Source: CAZBUB01 sp964494985
GTDB taxonomy: Bacteria > Desulfobacterota > Desulfovibrionia > Desulfovibrionales > Desulfothermaceae
Assembly (NCBI GenBank): GCA_964494985.1
Contig: CAZBUB010000006.1
Location: 1-64,000 of the forward strand
Reading direction: 5' to 3'
Length of the DNA stretch: 64,000 nucleotides
Shown here: piece by piece, positions 25,729 through 33,964 of the stretch
How the letters are laid out: the number at the start of each line of letters is the position of its first letter
Numbering within the stretch: position 1 is the stretch's first letter
The notes under the pieces: generated by a model
Seen by the model: the letters and a program-made list of their open reading frames with translations, nothing else
Told to the model about the DNA's origin: nothing
The model's database searches: none
Made by a program: the position numbers and the translations under genes

Positions 25729-26967
25729 TTACCTCCCTCTCACCGTTTGGATGGCTTGCATAGCAGCGCCAGTAGCAGATTGAGCGGATTTCATCACATC
25801 CAGGGGCTCCACAGCGCATCCGGCTGCAAAAATGCCCTTTTCCTCGGAGCCATGTGCAAAACCCTGTTCATCCAAGGCAATATCCAAGGGCAGATTCTGG
25901 CCTTCTAAGCTGGGCTGCATGCCAGTGGCCAAGACTACCAGATCAAAGCAATCCTGAACCTGACGCGCGGCAATGGCATCCTCGACAGTAATCCAGACAC
26001 CGCTGCTCCTGATATCTTCCTCCACTGCAGCCACCTTGCCCTTTATAGTTTTGACTTTGGGGTCTGCCAAAATTTTCTGAGCAAAATTTTCGTATCTGCC
26101 TGGGGTGCGCAGATCGATATAGAATATAGTCACCTCAGAGTCCGGGTATTGCTCCCGCACATACTGGGCCTGCTTCAGGGAGGCCATGCAGCAGATGTAA
26201 GAACAGTAGTTGAGATGATTTTCATCCCTGGAACCTGCGCACTGCACGAACGCTACCTTTTTAGGAGCCTTGCCATTGGAAGGACACTCTATTCTGCCCT
26301 GGGTGGGACCGCAAGGGGATGCCAGACGTTCCATCTGCATATTGGAGATACAGTTTTTGATATTGCCTGCTCCCAGATTGGTCAGGTTAGTGACATCATA
26401 GGGCTTCCAGCCTGTTGCCAGAATGATGCTTCCTACCTGCAAAGTAACGGTCTTTTCCTTTTCTTCCAGGTTAATAAACTTACTTTTGGCAAGCTTTTTC
26501 TTTTCCTCTTCATTTAAGTACTCCGGCTGCAAAACAAAGCGATGTGGATAGGCAAAAGGGATGTCCATATGCAGGGGTTTTTTCTTGCTTAGCCCGAACT
26601 CGAAGTCGTTGGGGATATCCTGGCTCAATCCCTTAGCCAAGGGCTCAAGATCAACGCTCTGGGGCGAAGTGTGCCTAGGCTTCAGAATTACAGCTACTTC
26701 ATAATTGCCAGGTTCTCCGCTGACTGCTGTTACCTCTGCCAGGGTGAAGCACTTCAGATTGGAGTTTTTCCTGATGCGCTGGAACTGGATTTCCAGCCCA
26801 CAGGAGGGGGGACACAGCTTGGGGAAGTATTTATTGAGTTGCGCTACCCTTCCTCCTAGATAAGGGGCCTTTTCCACAAGGTAAACCTCATGGCCCAGCT
26901 CAGCTGCCTCCAGGGCGGCGGTAATCCCGCTGAAGCCTCCCCCGATGACAAGTATGCTCTTTGACAT
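25729..26967 (-). CDS. qmoA: QmoA, HdrA-like flavoprotein
   Basis: 412 aa, cytoplasmic. It begins with the dinucleotide-binding motif ILVIGGGFSGITAALEAAE, then YLGGRVAQLNKYFPKLCPPSCGLE, which is characteristic of HdrA-type subunits. VGSIILATGWKPYDV and VALATGMQ-like VVLATGMQPSL are the second FAD-fold signatures. It forms the soluble part of Qmo with QmoB and is proposed to contact APS reductase. AGGGAGG is 6 bases before the ATG. The 317-base gap to aprA contains a terminator-like hairpin and a long inverted repeat, so qmoABC may have its own promoter. Confidence 0.95.
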   Translation of the reverse strand: MSKSILVIGGGFSGITAALEAAELGHEVYLVEKAPYLGGRVAQLNKYFPKLCPPSCGLEIQFQRIRKNSNLKCFTLAEVTAVSGEPGNYEVAVILKPRHTSPQSVDLEPLAKGLSQDIPNDFEFGLSKKKPLHMDIPFAYPHRFVLQPEYLNEEEKKKLAKSKFINLEEKEKTVTLQVGSIILATGWKPYDVTNLTNLGAGNIKNCISNMQMERLASPCGPTQGRIECPSNGKAPKKVAFVQCAGSRDENHLNYCSYICCMASLKQAQYVREQYPDSEVTIFYIDLRTPGRYENFAQKILADPKVKTIKGKVAAVEEDIRSSGVWITVEDAIAARQVQDCFDLVVLATGMQPSLEGQNLPLDIALDEQGFAHGSEEKGIFAAGCAVEPLDVMKSAQSATGAAMQAIQTVRGR

Positions 26968-27136
26968 TTGCTTCCTCCCTCTGACGACTTAAATGGCTAA
27001 ATGCTTATCTGCAGGAGAATTTGTACCAGTTGTGCTGTCCTCTAAAATATTTGATGGAAATTTTCAAATCCCTGGCCTGGTAAATCCTGCTGCTGTAAGG
27101 CCTTGGATGGGCTAAAGCCTTTTCAGGTTGGGCCAA

Positions 27137-27230
27137 AATGGTCTAAGCCTAAACTAAGTAAATTCCCTGCACAGGGCTTTTGTCCGCATATGCAGAATTC
27201 AGATTTTACTTAGTTCAGGCTTAGACCATT
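27137..27230. repeat. Long inverted repeat between aprA and qmoA
   Basis: Two 26-base arms, 27137-27162 and 27205-27230, are complementary at 25 of 26 positions; the left arm starts AATGGTCTAAGCC. The 42-base loop holds a small hairpin (CCCTG/CAGGG) and the palindrome GCATATGC. It could be a strong transcription-processing hairpin between two highly expressed operons or a small palindromic mobile element. The rest of this gap (26968-27136) shows no convincing promoter. Confidence 0.7.
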
Positions 27231-27245
27231 TATTCACAGTAAACA

Positions 27246-27271
27246 GGCCGCAGGCCCGAAGACCTGCGGCC
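27246..27271 (-). terminator. Terminator-like hairpin after aprA
   Basis: GGCCGCAGG (27246-27254) and CCTGCGGCC (27263-27271) pair perfectly, 14 bases past the aprA stop. On the minus strand only a short T-rich tail (TGTTTACT) follows, so read-through into qmoA is possible. Confidence 0.5.
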
Positions 27272-27284
27272 CGGATTTCCAGGA

Positions 27285-29276
27285 CTAATCAGGGATGATC
27301 TGATAGTACGGACGCTTGAACAGATGGGTTTCACCTTTTTGCGGATCGTACTTGGAGTTCACAAAGCACATCCACTTAGAGTCGTCTATGCCCATGGCGT
27401 CTGCACGGTAGTAGAAGCCTGGGTAGCGGGATTCCTTGCGGAACTCAATGTGCTGCATATGCAGGCGTACAGTCCACAGCCTGTGGAACTGCTCCCAGCA
27501 GCGAAGCAGATCGTGCAGGTCCCTGGCTCCCAATTTTGCGGAGTCTTCCTCGAGCATATCCAGGAGATGGAAACCTGCTTTGAGCATGGCCTCTGATGTG
27601 GTGTAGTAGGTGGCACATCCACCGCCGTACTCGTCAGTTGCCTTGACCAGGCGGAACATGAAGTTTCTGGGTGTGATGTAGTGGGGGTTCACACTAGGAT
27701 CAGTGGATTCCGCCTTGGTTTCTTCGTAGACGTACCAGGGCCTGTAGATCTCTTTCTTCAGCTCCTCTGCGCTTTGCTGCAGGGCGGGCTGATAGTCCTT
27801 GTGATCCACACACCAGCGTACCAGCTGCTTTCCGGCCATTCTGCCTTCAGCGTGGGAACCTGAGGAGAACTTGTGTCCAGAGGCGCCTACACCGTCAGCA
27901 CAGGTGAACAGGCCGTTTACAGTGGTCATCCGGTTGTAGACCTTGCCGTTGTCAGCCTTGATCTTATAGTCGTCAGGTACCCAGTCTTCATCCGGCCCGG
28001 AAACCCAGATTCCGCAACAGCCGGAGTGGGAGCCCAGCAGGTAAGGCTCGGTGGGCATCAGCTCTGAGCCTTTCTCCTCTGGCTTGACATTCATGGCTGC
28101 CCAGAGGTTGGCCTGGCCTGGGCACATGTCCAGGAAGTCCTCCCAGGCTTCAGATTCCAGGTGCTTCTGCTCGTTCTTGCTCAGCTCCTTAAAGGTCTCC
28201 TGCAAGGCAGTGGCAGTGTCCATAAAGATAGGCCCGCGGCCTTCACGCAGCTCGCGCATCATCATGTGGTTGCGCAGGCAGGTGGGAATAACCGCACCTG
28301 TGGCATAGCCCCTTTCCTGGTAGGGCTTGAGCATGGAGGCGTTGGTCTGGGTGTAGTCCTCGCCCTTGGCGTTGGTGGCCTTGGCCTTGAAGAGCAGAAA
28401 CCAAGCGCCCACAGGACCGTAACCATCCTTGAACCTGGCAGGCACGAAGCGGTTTTCCATCATGGTCATCTCTGCTCCTACCTGGGCGCAGAGGGCGTAA
28501 GTGGAGCCGGCGTTCCAAACCGGATACCAGGCTCTGCCCATGCCTTCGCCAGTAGACCTGGGCCTGTAGACGTTGACCGCGCCTCCGCAGGCTACGATCA
28601 TGCCTTTGGCCTTAATGACGTAGACCTTGTTTTCCCTCACGGAAAAACCTGCGGCCCCGGCCACACGATTGGGCTCTTTGGCGTCCAGGAGCAGCTTGAC
28701 GATAAAGATTCGCTCCAGGTAGCGGTCTTCGCCCAGTGCGTTCTTGGCTGCCTCAGCCACGATGACCTTGTAGGACTCGCCATTGATCATGATCTGCCAG
28801 CGGCCGGAGCGAACCGGAGTGGCTCCGGTGCGCAGGGAAAGGCCCTCGGACTTGGCCTTGGCGCCGTCCAGGTTCTTGCCTTCTTTCTTAACCCAGATGG
28901 GCAGGCCCCATTCCTCGAACAGATGCACGGAGTCATCCACATGCCGGCCCAGATCATAGATCAGATCCTCGCGGACGATCCCCATCAGGTCGTTGCGCAC
29001 CATGCGTACATAATCGTCAGAGTTGTTTTCGCCCAGATATGTGTTGATGGCGGAAAGTCCAGGGGCCACAGCACCGGATCTCTCCAGGGCGGCCTTGTCT
29101 ACCAAAAGCACCTTGACCCCATATTTGTCAGCCCAGTTTACGGCTTCATAGGCAGCTCCGCAAGCGCCCATGCCGCCGCCGACAATCAAGGCATCGGTTT
29201 CCAGTTCCACCACTTCCGGCTCGGAAATGGGAAGTCCCTTGGTTACATCTTTGCTTGGTATCTGAGGCATACTCAT
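27285..29276 (-). CDS. aprA: Adenylylsulfate (APS) reductase alpha subunit
   Basis: 663 aa. This is the FAD subunit that reduces APS to sulfite and AMP in dissimilatory sulfate reduction. The N-terminal FAD fold is ALIVGGGMGACGAAYEAVNWA, followed by VDKAALERSGAVAPGLSAINT. Substrate-channel segments such as GHKFSSGSHAEGR and PYLLGSHSGCCGIW are present. The C-terminal region PRNFMFRLVKATDEYGGG is typical. Full length. It is preceded by aprB (73 bases) and both are expected to be very highly expressed. The sulfate-reducing direction is inferred from the qmo and sat context. Confidence 0.97.
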   Translation of the reverse strand: MSMPQIPSKDVTKGLPISEPEVVELETDALIVGGGMGACGAAYEAVNWADKYGVKVLLVDKAALERSGAVAPGLSAINTYLGENNSDDYVRMVRNDLMGIVREDLIYDLGRHVDDSVHLFEEWGLPIWVKKEGKNLDGAKAKSEGLSLRTGATPVRSGRWQIMINGESYKVIVAEAAKNALGEDRYLERIFIVKLLLDAKEPNRVAGAAGFSVRENKVYVIKAKGMIVACGGAVNVYRPRSTGEGMGRAWYPVWNAGSTYALCAQVGAEMTMMENRFVPARFKDGYGPVGAWFLLFKAKATNAKGEDYTQTNASMLKPYQERGYATGAVIPTCLRNHMMMRELREGRGPIFMDTATALQETFKELSKNEQKHLESEAWEDFLDMCPGQANLWAAMNVKPEEKGSELMPTEPYLLGSHSGCCGIWVSGPDEDWVPDDYKIKADNGKVYNRMTTVNGLFTCADGVGASGHKFSSGSHAEGRMAGKQLVRWCVDHKDYQPALQQSAEELKKEIYRPWYVYEETKAESTDPSVNPHYITPRNFMFRLVKATDEYGGGCATYYTTSEAMLKAGFHLLDMLEEDSAKLGARDLHDLLRCWEQFHRLWTVRLHMQHIEFRKESRYPGFYYRADAMGIDDSKWMCFVNSKYDPQKGETHLFKRPYYQIIPD

Positions 29277-29349
29277 TCTCCTTGTTCTCAGCTTTTAATA
29301 GGTTCCCACAGAGTTTCATTACGCTGTGAGCTATCCTGCATTGGCTTAT

Positions 29350-29853
29350 TTATCTGTTGCCACCCTCGCAGGAGGTATCCAGCCAGCACTGGGTGGTATC
29401 TACGTCCTGGACCTCAAATTTTTTGTTCAAGACCTCTTGGGGAGTAGGCAGCTCTGTCTCGGTGAACAAGTAGCTGTTCTCCAGGTCCTGGGGCTCAGGC
29501 TTACCCTCAAAAGGCTTGATGGAGCCTTCAGGGGTAGTACGGATGGGGAACTTAAACCTCTTGACCTCGCCGCTGCGGAACTGAATGGTCCACATAATGT
29601 CCTCTGCGCTGCGCAGGGGGATGCTGGTACCGCCCATGGGGGCGAAGTCAGCGTAGGGCCTGGCAGTGATAGCACCCTGGGGGCAGATCTTGATGCAGGA
29701 GTAGCACTCCCAGCACTGATCAGGCTCCTGGTTATAGGCCTTCATTTCCTTTTCGTCCAAAATCATGAGATCGTTGGGGCAGATGTACAAGCAGGCTGTC
29801 TTTTCTCCGCCTTTGCATCCGTCGCATTTTTCAGGGTTTACGTAGGTTGGCAT
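29350..29853 (-). CDS. aprB: Adenylylsulfate (APS) reductase beta subunit
   Basis: 167 aa. A two-cluster ferredoxin with CDGCKGGEKTACLYICPNDLM and CWECYSCIKICPQGAI, followed by the beta-sheet and tail that wrap around AprA. The 9-residue-longer first Cys loop is typical of AprB. AAGGAGGG precedes the ATG. It lies upstream of aprA in the standard aprBA order and passes electrons, probably from Qmo, to the FAD of AprA. Confidence 0.96.
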   Translation of the reverse strand: MPTYVNPEKCDGCKGGEKTACLYICPNDLMILDEKEMKAYNQEPDQCWECYSCIKICPQGAITARPYADFAPMGGTSIPLRSAEDIMWTIQFRSGEVKRFKFPIRTTPEGSIKPFEGKPEPQDLENSYLFTETELPTPQEVLNKKFEVQDVDTTQCWLDTSCEGGNR

Positions 29854-29896
29854 GTTTCCCTCCTTAGGATTGTTTTTGTATACACCAAACGCCTGT

Positions 29897-29965
29897 ATTA
29901 TAGAAAAGGAAGTTGCTGCAGATGCAAAAGCCTGCTGCTATTCAGGCTCATTTGGTATCTGCAGC
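29897..29965 (-). promoter_or_regulatory. aprB promoter region with inverted repeat
   Basis: A perfect -10 (TATAAT, 29902-29897) lies about 44 bases upstream of the aprB ATG, with TTGCAT 19 bases further up as a poor -35. The perfect inverted repeat GCTGCAGAT (29915-29923) / ATCTGCAGC (29957-29965) covers the -35 area and encloses a smaller CCTG/CAGG pair. This is a good place for an activator or repressor, or an mRNA leader structure if transcription comes from sat. Confidence 0.4.
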
Positions 29966-29985
29966 GCTCTCATTCACTTCCTTTA

Positions 29986-30027
29986 GGGCTAACAGCCCGG
30001 GGCTAACAGCCCGGGGCTAACACCGGC
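29986..30027. repeat. Triple tandem 14-mer of small hairpins
   Basis: GGGCTAACAGCCCG occurs twice in direct tandem (29986-29999, 30000-30013), followed by a third diverged unit (30014-30027). Each unit is itself a hairpin (GGGCT-AAC-AGCCC). It lies between aprB and the small gene after sat, upstream of the aprB promoter elements. Confidence 0.7.
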
Positions 30028-30192
30028 TTGTTTCTCCTTAAAAAGCCAATTCTGAAAGTCATATTGATGATCGAGGTTTGTTGAGTCTGCCACCAATTTG
30101 TCCTTCAGGAGCACTCGATTTGTCAAGGAAAAATTAAGCCGGTAGCTTTTTTTCTTTTGTCGTGAGCTCCAAGGTCCTGCCCGGGATCTGGT

Positions 30193-30543
30193 TTAGATCT
30201 GTGGCGGGGGCAGATAGTCGGATTCCTTTTCTGCCAACTCCTTGATCTCATCCACTCGGGCCAGGGTGTTGTCCACCACTTTGGGGTCCAGGGTCTTGGC
30301 TTTGGCAATCTCCTCGAACAGGGTTCGATTAAAAGCCAAAGGGGTATCAGTGATAGCTCCCCTAGAGTCAGTACGTGCGGTGTCAAAGTTCTTCATTATT
30401 GCCTGGGCCTTGTCGTCTGGGATCTCCATGGTAAAGGCCTTCAGGTTGCCTCCGAACATATACTCTACTTTGTCCTCCAGGCCGCTGCCCTTCAGGGCTT
30501 CCATGCGTTTGTCGTCCAGGAGAACCACGAAAGTCTTGGACAT
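30193..30543 (-). CDS. Small conserved-looking protein between sat and aprB
   Basis: 116 aa, soluble, no recognised domain. It starts MSKTFVVLLDDKRMEALKGS, has a mixed alpha/beta first half and a helical, Lys/Glu-rich second half (VVDNTLARVDEIKELAEKE), and ends DYLPPPQI. A perfect AGGAGG lies 7-8 bases before the ATG, and the sat stop is only about 30 bases upstream, so it is certainly transcribed with sat. Position inside the sulfate-activation block suggests a link to sulfate reduction, for example an accessory factor to Sat or AprBA. No function is known to me. Confidence 0.7.
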   Translation of the reverse strand: MSKTFVVLLDDKRMEALKGSGLEDKVEYMFGGNLKAFTMEIPDDKAQAIMKNFDTARTDSRGAITDTPLAFNRTLFEEIAKAKTLDPKVVDNTLARVDEIKELAEKESDYLPPPQI

Positions 30544-30574
30544 ATTTATTTCCTCCTAAGTCAAGGTTGGGTGC

Positions 30575-31939
30575 TTAGACATCCAAATCAGGAAGGTCAA
30601 CTTCCAGATTCTTGTCCTGTCGGATCACATAGTTCTGGTTGCAGAAGGGGAAATTGAACTCCTTCCACCATTTCACAACTGCTTCGTAGACCTCAGGCCG
30701 GAAAATGACCCTGGGGGGATAGATGCCTTCACCCACCATACCCCGGATAAAGCTGCCGCTGAACTTCTCCTTTTGCTTGGTATGGCCGCAAGATTCGCTG
30801 TAGGCGATTTCCTGGCAGACTGGGCAGTACCAAAACTCTCTCATGTTCTGGGGCCGGATATGCAGACCGTAGTCCACATCGCAGATGGATTGGTCAAAGC
30901 CAAAGCTGGGGATGCCTTTGTCCCAAAGAGTCTGGGTGGCATACTCGTCGTAGAAATCCCCCACAGCAGCGTGGTCGCGGCCGAACATGTGATGGGTACA
31001 GCCCATGTTCTGGCGAATAATGCCGTGCAGCATGGATTCCAGGGGATTGCCGTAGCGCATATCCCAGAGACAATAGGAAACCATATGCCGCTCAGGCTTG
31101 ATGTAATTCCCTTTATTCACTGCCTCGTGGCCTTCCAGGATAGTCTCGTCAGGATAGTCGCCCTTGCGCTTGACTCCAATGATGGCATTGACCAGGATCC
31201 CATTACAGGGCTCGATATCCCCGGTGTAGGCTGCATTTTTCATGAGATGCTCATGTCCCACATGGGGAACATTCCTGGTCTGGTGGTTGATGACTGTGCG
31301 CCAGCCTCGTTTTTGGAACTCTTCACGGCATTTGATAGGGGGGAACCAGAAACGGTCAAACGGAGGCTTGAACTTAGGCTCGTTGATGATGGTGTACTTT
31401 CCAGCCAGAACCACAGGATTGAGGCTCTTGTAGATCACCCAGCCGGGATGCTTCTCGTTGAAGGGCTCCTGGACAACTTCCGGATTATCCTCAGGAGTGC
31501 CGAAGACCTTGTGGGCCAGCTTTTCAGGATTGTCAATCCGCCAGATTTCCTCTACATCCAAAATTGCAAAGGGTTTGCCTTTGAGGCGTAAAAGCACCCG
31601 ATCTCCGGCTGTGACTCCGAGCTGCTTATAGTCTTCCTCGCTGATGTCAAAGACAAGGGGATAGGGAAAAATCCAGTTGTTCAGGAGTCTTCTTTCTTTA
31701 AGGATTCTCTCCACCTCAGCCTGCTTCATGGAGCCCTCCACAGGGCTGAAGAAGCCATAGCAGGTGGACATGATTTCCCGATAGACATTGCGCACCGGTA
31801 CGCCCTTGTCACTCAGGGTGGGTTTGATGTCGTATGCCAGGCAGCCTTTGGCCAGTTTCTTGGCTAACTGGGGATCCCTGACAACCCTCTCTTCAATTCT
31901 TCCTCCATGGGGAGGAGGGGTGGTCATTCTCAATGTCAT
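30575..31939 (-). CDS. sat: Dissimilatory ATP sulfurylase (sulfate adenylyltransferase)
   Basis: About 454 aa. It activates sulfate with ATP to APS, the first step of sulfate reduction. The motif QTRNVPHVGHE (about residues 220-230) carries the catalytic Q-x-R-N-x-x-H-x-x-H pattern, and GRDHAAVG (about 320-327) is the second nucleotide site. Near 372-386, CPVCQ ... SCGH is the metal site seen in sulfate-reducer enzymes. AAGGAG precedes the ATG at 31939; the open extension upstream has no ribosome site and lies inside the promoter leader. The Rex-type site overlapping the promoter suggests control by NADH/NAD+. Confidence 0.96.
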   Translation of the reverse strand: MTLRMTTPPPHGGRIEERVVRDPQLAKKLAKGCLAYDIKPTLSDKGVPVRNVYREIMSTCYGFFSPVEGSMKQAEVERILKERRLLNNWIFPYPLVFDISEEDYKQLGVTAGDRVLLRLKGKPFAILDVEEIWRIDNPEKLAHKVFGTPEDNPEVVQEPFNEKHPGWVIYKSLNPVVLAGKYTIINEPKFKPPFDRFWFPPIKCREEFQKRGWRTVINHQTRNVPHVGHEHLMKNAAYTGDIEPCNGILVNAIIGVKRKGDYPDETILEGHEAVNKGNYIKPERHMVSYCLWDMRYGNPLESMLHGIIRQNMGCTHHMFGRDHAAVGDFYDEYATQTLWDKGIPSFGFDQSICDVDYGLHIRPQNMREFWYCPVCQEIAYSESCGHTKQKEKFSGSFIRGMVGEGIYPPRVIFRPEVYEAVVKWWKEFNFPFCNQNYVIRQDKNLEVDLPDLDV

Positions 31940-31999
31940 CGCAAACTCCTTGGATTTTAAGTTCAACTGATCTTCCCTGCTGAGCCTGATCAAATTTGC

Positions 32000-32036
32000 T
32001 TGTGCAAAAATTAACAAGTCCCGTTGAGCCTGTCAA
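32000..32036 (-). promoter_or_regulatory. sat promoter overlapped by Rex-type operator
   Basis: On the minus strand, TTGACA (32036-32031) and TAATTT (32013-32008) are 17 bases apart. The 18-base site 32000-32017 (plus strand TTGTGCA-N4-TTAACAA) has the half-site spacing of Rex operators (TTGTTAA-N4-TTAACAA type), with one perfect and one slightly off half. It covers the -10 and the predicted start of transcription, about 62 bases before the sat ATG. Rex is known to repress sat in Desulfovibrio vulgaris. Confidence 0.65.
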
Positions 32037-32198
32037 GCTTGGAGTCAAAAATAAATTTCAAGTGTTTCGGAAGGATAGTAGGTATTTGCTAGGCAGTTTC
32101 TAATATTTGCGCCAAGCTCTGCCTTTGTCACACCGACTCCTTTTCTCGATTTGGGACAGATCAGGAATGTAGCCTGAATTTCCTGTTTGGGTATCATG

Positions 32199-32216
32199 TT
32201 GTGAAAATTGCAACAA
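32199..32216. promoter_or_regulatory. Second Rex-like site upstream of sat
   Basis: TTGTGAA-N4-GCAACAA at 32199-32216 has the same spacing as the sat operator but a weaker right half. It lies about 180 bases further upstream, in the divergent region before the EPSP-synthase-like gene. Nothing else is seen in the 402-base gap 31940-32341 besides the promoter already listed. Confidence 0.35.
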
Positions 32217-32341
32217 TGTGCTTTTGTCCTTGCGGCTGACATATACCTGGCAATTGATAGGAGCTATGCTTTTTATAAGCTTGTCGAGCTAGGGGCATTT
32301 AGGTACTGTGTCTCACGCGTCAGCGACAACAAGGAAGGAAT

Positions 32342-33964
32342 ATGAGTGAAAGAAAGTCAAAATATAGGGATACCAGGGGCAAAGGGCCTGAGTTGCAGGA
32401 TCTGGATCAGGAGATATTGGTCCTGTTGGACAAAAGGGCAGAGAGTTTCCGGCAAAAGGCCCTGGGCAGACAAAAGCAGGGCCAAGGTTTGGTGGACAGT
32501 AAACAGGAAAAAGAGCTCTGGAGGTTTTGGCAGGGATTTTTCCGTAACAAGGGTTGGTCAGAGCAAACAGGCCGCAAGATCTTTAATCTGTTGAACAACT
32601 TGGGCTACGAGACCTTGGAGCGAAGTCAAGACAAGGAATTCAGGCTGCAGCCACCCCAGGGGCAAGTGGATATCAATCATGCTGGACCCAGGGATGTTTT
32701 CCTGAGCAGGCTGGCCTGCGGCTTGGCAGCAGGAGCGAATCAGGAATTGAAGCTGCCCCAGGCCCTGTTGAATGATGAGCTTTTCGAGTTTATCAAGGCC
32801 TGCAATCAAATAGGGGCAGGCTTTTCCTGGCAAAAGGACTTAGTAGAGCACCGCCAGGGCAAGGGGCTGGACTTTGATCGCAAGTCCGTGTTTGTGGGCG
32901 AGAGCAGGTTCAATCTTTTTTTGCTCTTGTTTCTGGCCTGTACCAAGGTTGGGACCTGCAGGTTTAGTGGAGCCAGCAGGCTCAAGCAGGAGAGCTTGGG
33001 CCAATTGCAGGGGCTCTTACGGGTTTTGGGAGCCAGGGCGGTATCCCTTTTGCCCGGGGGAGAAGGCTTGCCCCTTCGCCTGGAATCCAGTGCAGAGATA
33101 GATACTGAGCTGGTGTTGCCCCAGGAAGCTGACCCGGAAATGACAGCAGCTTTGATTCTAGCCCTGGCCAGTGTTGATTTTTTCAAAGAAAAGCTGCGAC
33201 TGGTCTGTCCAGGGAATTTCCTTGAGCCTTGCACCGAAAGATTGACCCTGGAGTATCTGCTTGGGGAAAAGATGCAGATCAATGCGGAATATGGAGAGGT
33301 CTATCTCAGACCGGGCAGCCCAAGTCCAGGGCTGGAGGCAGAGGTCTATCTGGATCCTATGCTTTGCGCACCTTTGTTGCTCATGCCTCAAATTTTGGGA
33401 GGCAGGACGGTGCTTTGGGGAAACTTTCCACAGTGGCAGCCATTGGGGCAGGCTGTCTTGGATATCCTGGCTGCAAGTGGGGCCGAGGTGGAGCTGTTAG
33501 ATCAAGGTATATGTAGCAAGTATGTTGGGCAGGAGAAGGTGCTGGAGCTTGACTGCTCCAAACATCCAGAGCTTTTACCCTTGGCCTTGGGTTTTGCCCT
33601 GGCCAAGGCAAAAGGGGCCAGCTTACAAGTTTGTTCCGGTCCTGGCCTGGATTTTGGGCTTTATTTCCTGAACAGGTTGGGGGTCAAGCACGAGCTGCAG
33701 GGAGAAAATCTGAGCCTTGGAGCAGGATCAATACATGCAGAACAAGAATTGCAGATCAGGAGCCCAGATCCTGTATGGTGTATAGGGCTGGGCCTGGCAG
33801 CCCTGGGTGGAGGTAAGATTACTATTGAGAATCCTGGTGAGATGACCAGGATGTGGCCCCAGTTCTGGGCCTGGTACAAGGGCTGTACCTCTGGTTTTAG
33901 GCGAGAAAAAGCATACCAAGGAACTCAGGATGACAAAAAGAGTCGTAGAAGAATCGTGGGCTGA
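32342..33964 (+). CDS. EPSP-synthase-fold protein with degenerate active site and chorismate-mutase-like N-terminus
   Basis: 540 aa. From about residue 107 onward it aligns with 3-phosphoshikimate 1-carboxyvinyltransferase (AroA); the clearest stretch is FSGASRLKQESLGQLQGLLR (AroA: G-x-x-R-x-x-x-R-P). But key AroA residues are missing. The PGSKSxSNR loop reads AGPRDVFLSR, the NAGTA loop reads GESRFNLF, the catalytic Glu region reads PGLDFGLYF, and the terminal Lys loop reads EMTRMWPQFW. The first 80 residues (LDQEILVLLDKRAES) resemble an AroQ-type chorismate mutase helix, also incomplete. It may be a diverged aromatic-pathway protein of sulfate reducers or a non-enzymatic relative. AAGGAAGG precedes the ATG. 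Confidence 0.65.
   Translation: MSERKSKYRDTRGKGPELQDLDQEILVLLDKRAESFRQKALGRQKQGQGLVDSKQEKELWRFWQGFFRNKGWSEQTGRKIFNLLNNLGYETLERSQDKEFRLQPPQGQVDINHAGPRDVFLSRLACGLAAGANQELKLPQALLNDELFEFIKACNQIGAGFSWQKDLVEHRQGKGLDFDRKSVFVGESRFNLFLLLFLACTKVGTCRFSGASRLKQESLGQLQGLLRVLGARAVSLLPGGEGLPLRLESSAEIDTELVLPQEADPEMTAALILALASVDFFKEKLRLVCPGNFLEPCTERLTLEYLLGEKMQINAEYGEVYLRPGSPSPGLEAEVYLDPMLCAPLLLMPQILGGRTVLWGNFPQWQPLGQAVLDILAASGAEVELLDQGICSKYVGQEKVLELDCSKHPELLPLALGFALAKAKGASLQVCSGPGLDFGLYFLNRLGVKHELQGENLSLGAGSIHAEQELQIRSPDPVWCIGLGLAALGGGKITIENPGEMTRMWPQFWAWYKGCTSGFRREKAYQGTQDDKKSRRRIVG

Noticed and set aside
28161..29447. 428-aa plus-strand frame opposite aprA
   Set aside because: Antisense shadow of aprA, rich in His, Gly and Val as expected for the complement of this gene; no domain.
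29986..30027. Tandem 14-mers as a possible CRISPR array
   Set aside because: The units touch each other with no spacers and only three exist; no cas genes are in the window.
30773..31591. 272-aa plus-strand frame opposite sat
   Set aside because: Antisense of a conserved gene, no domain and no start signals.
32045..32242. 65-aa minus-strand frame upstream of sat
   Set aside because: Covers one Rex-like site and the sat upstream region, has no ribosome site and no similarity I recognise.
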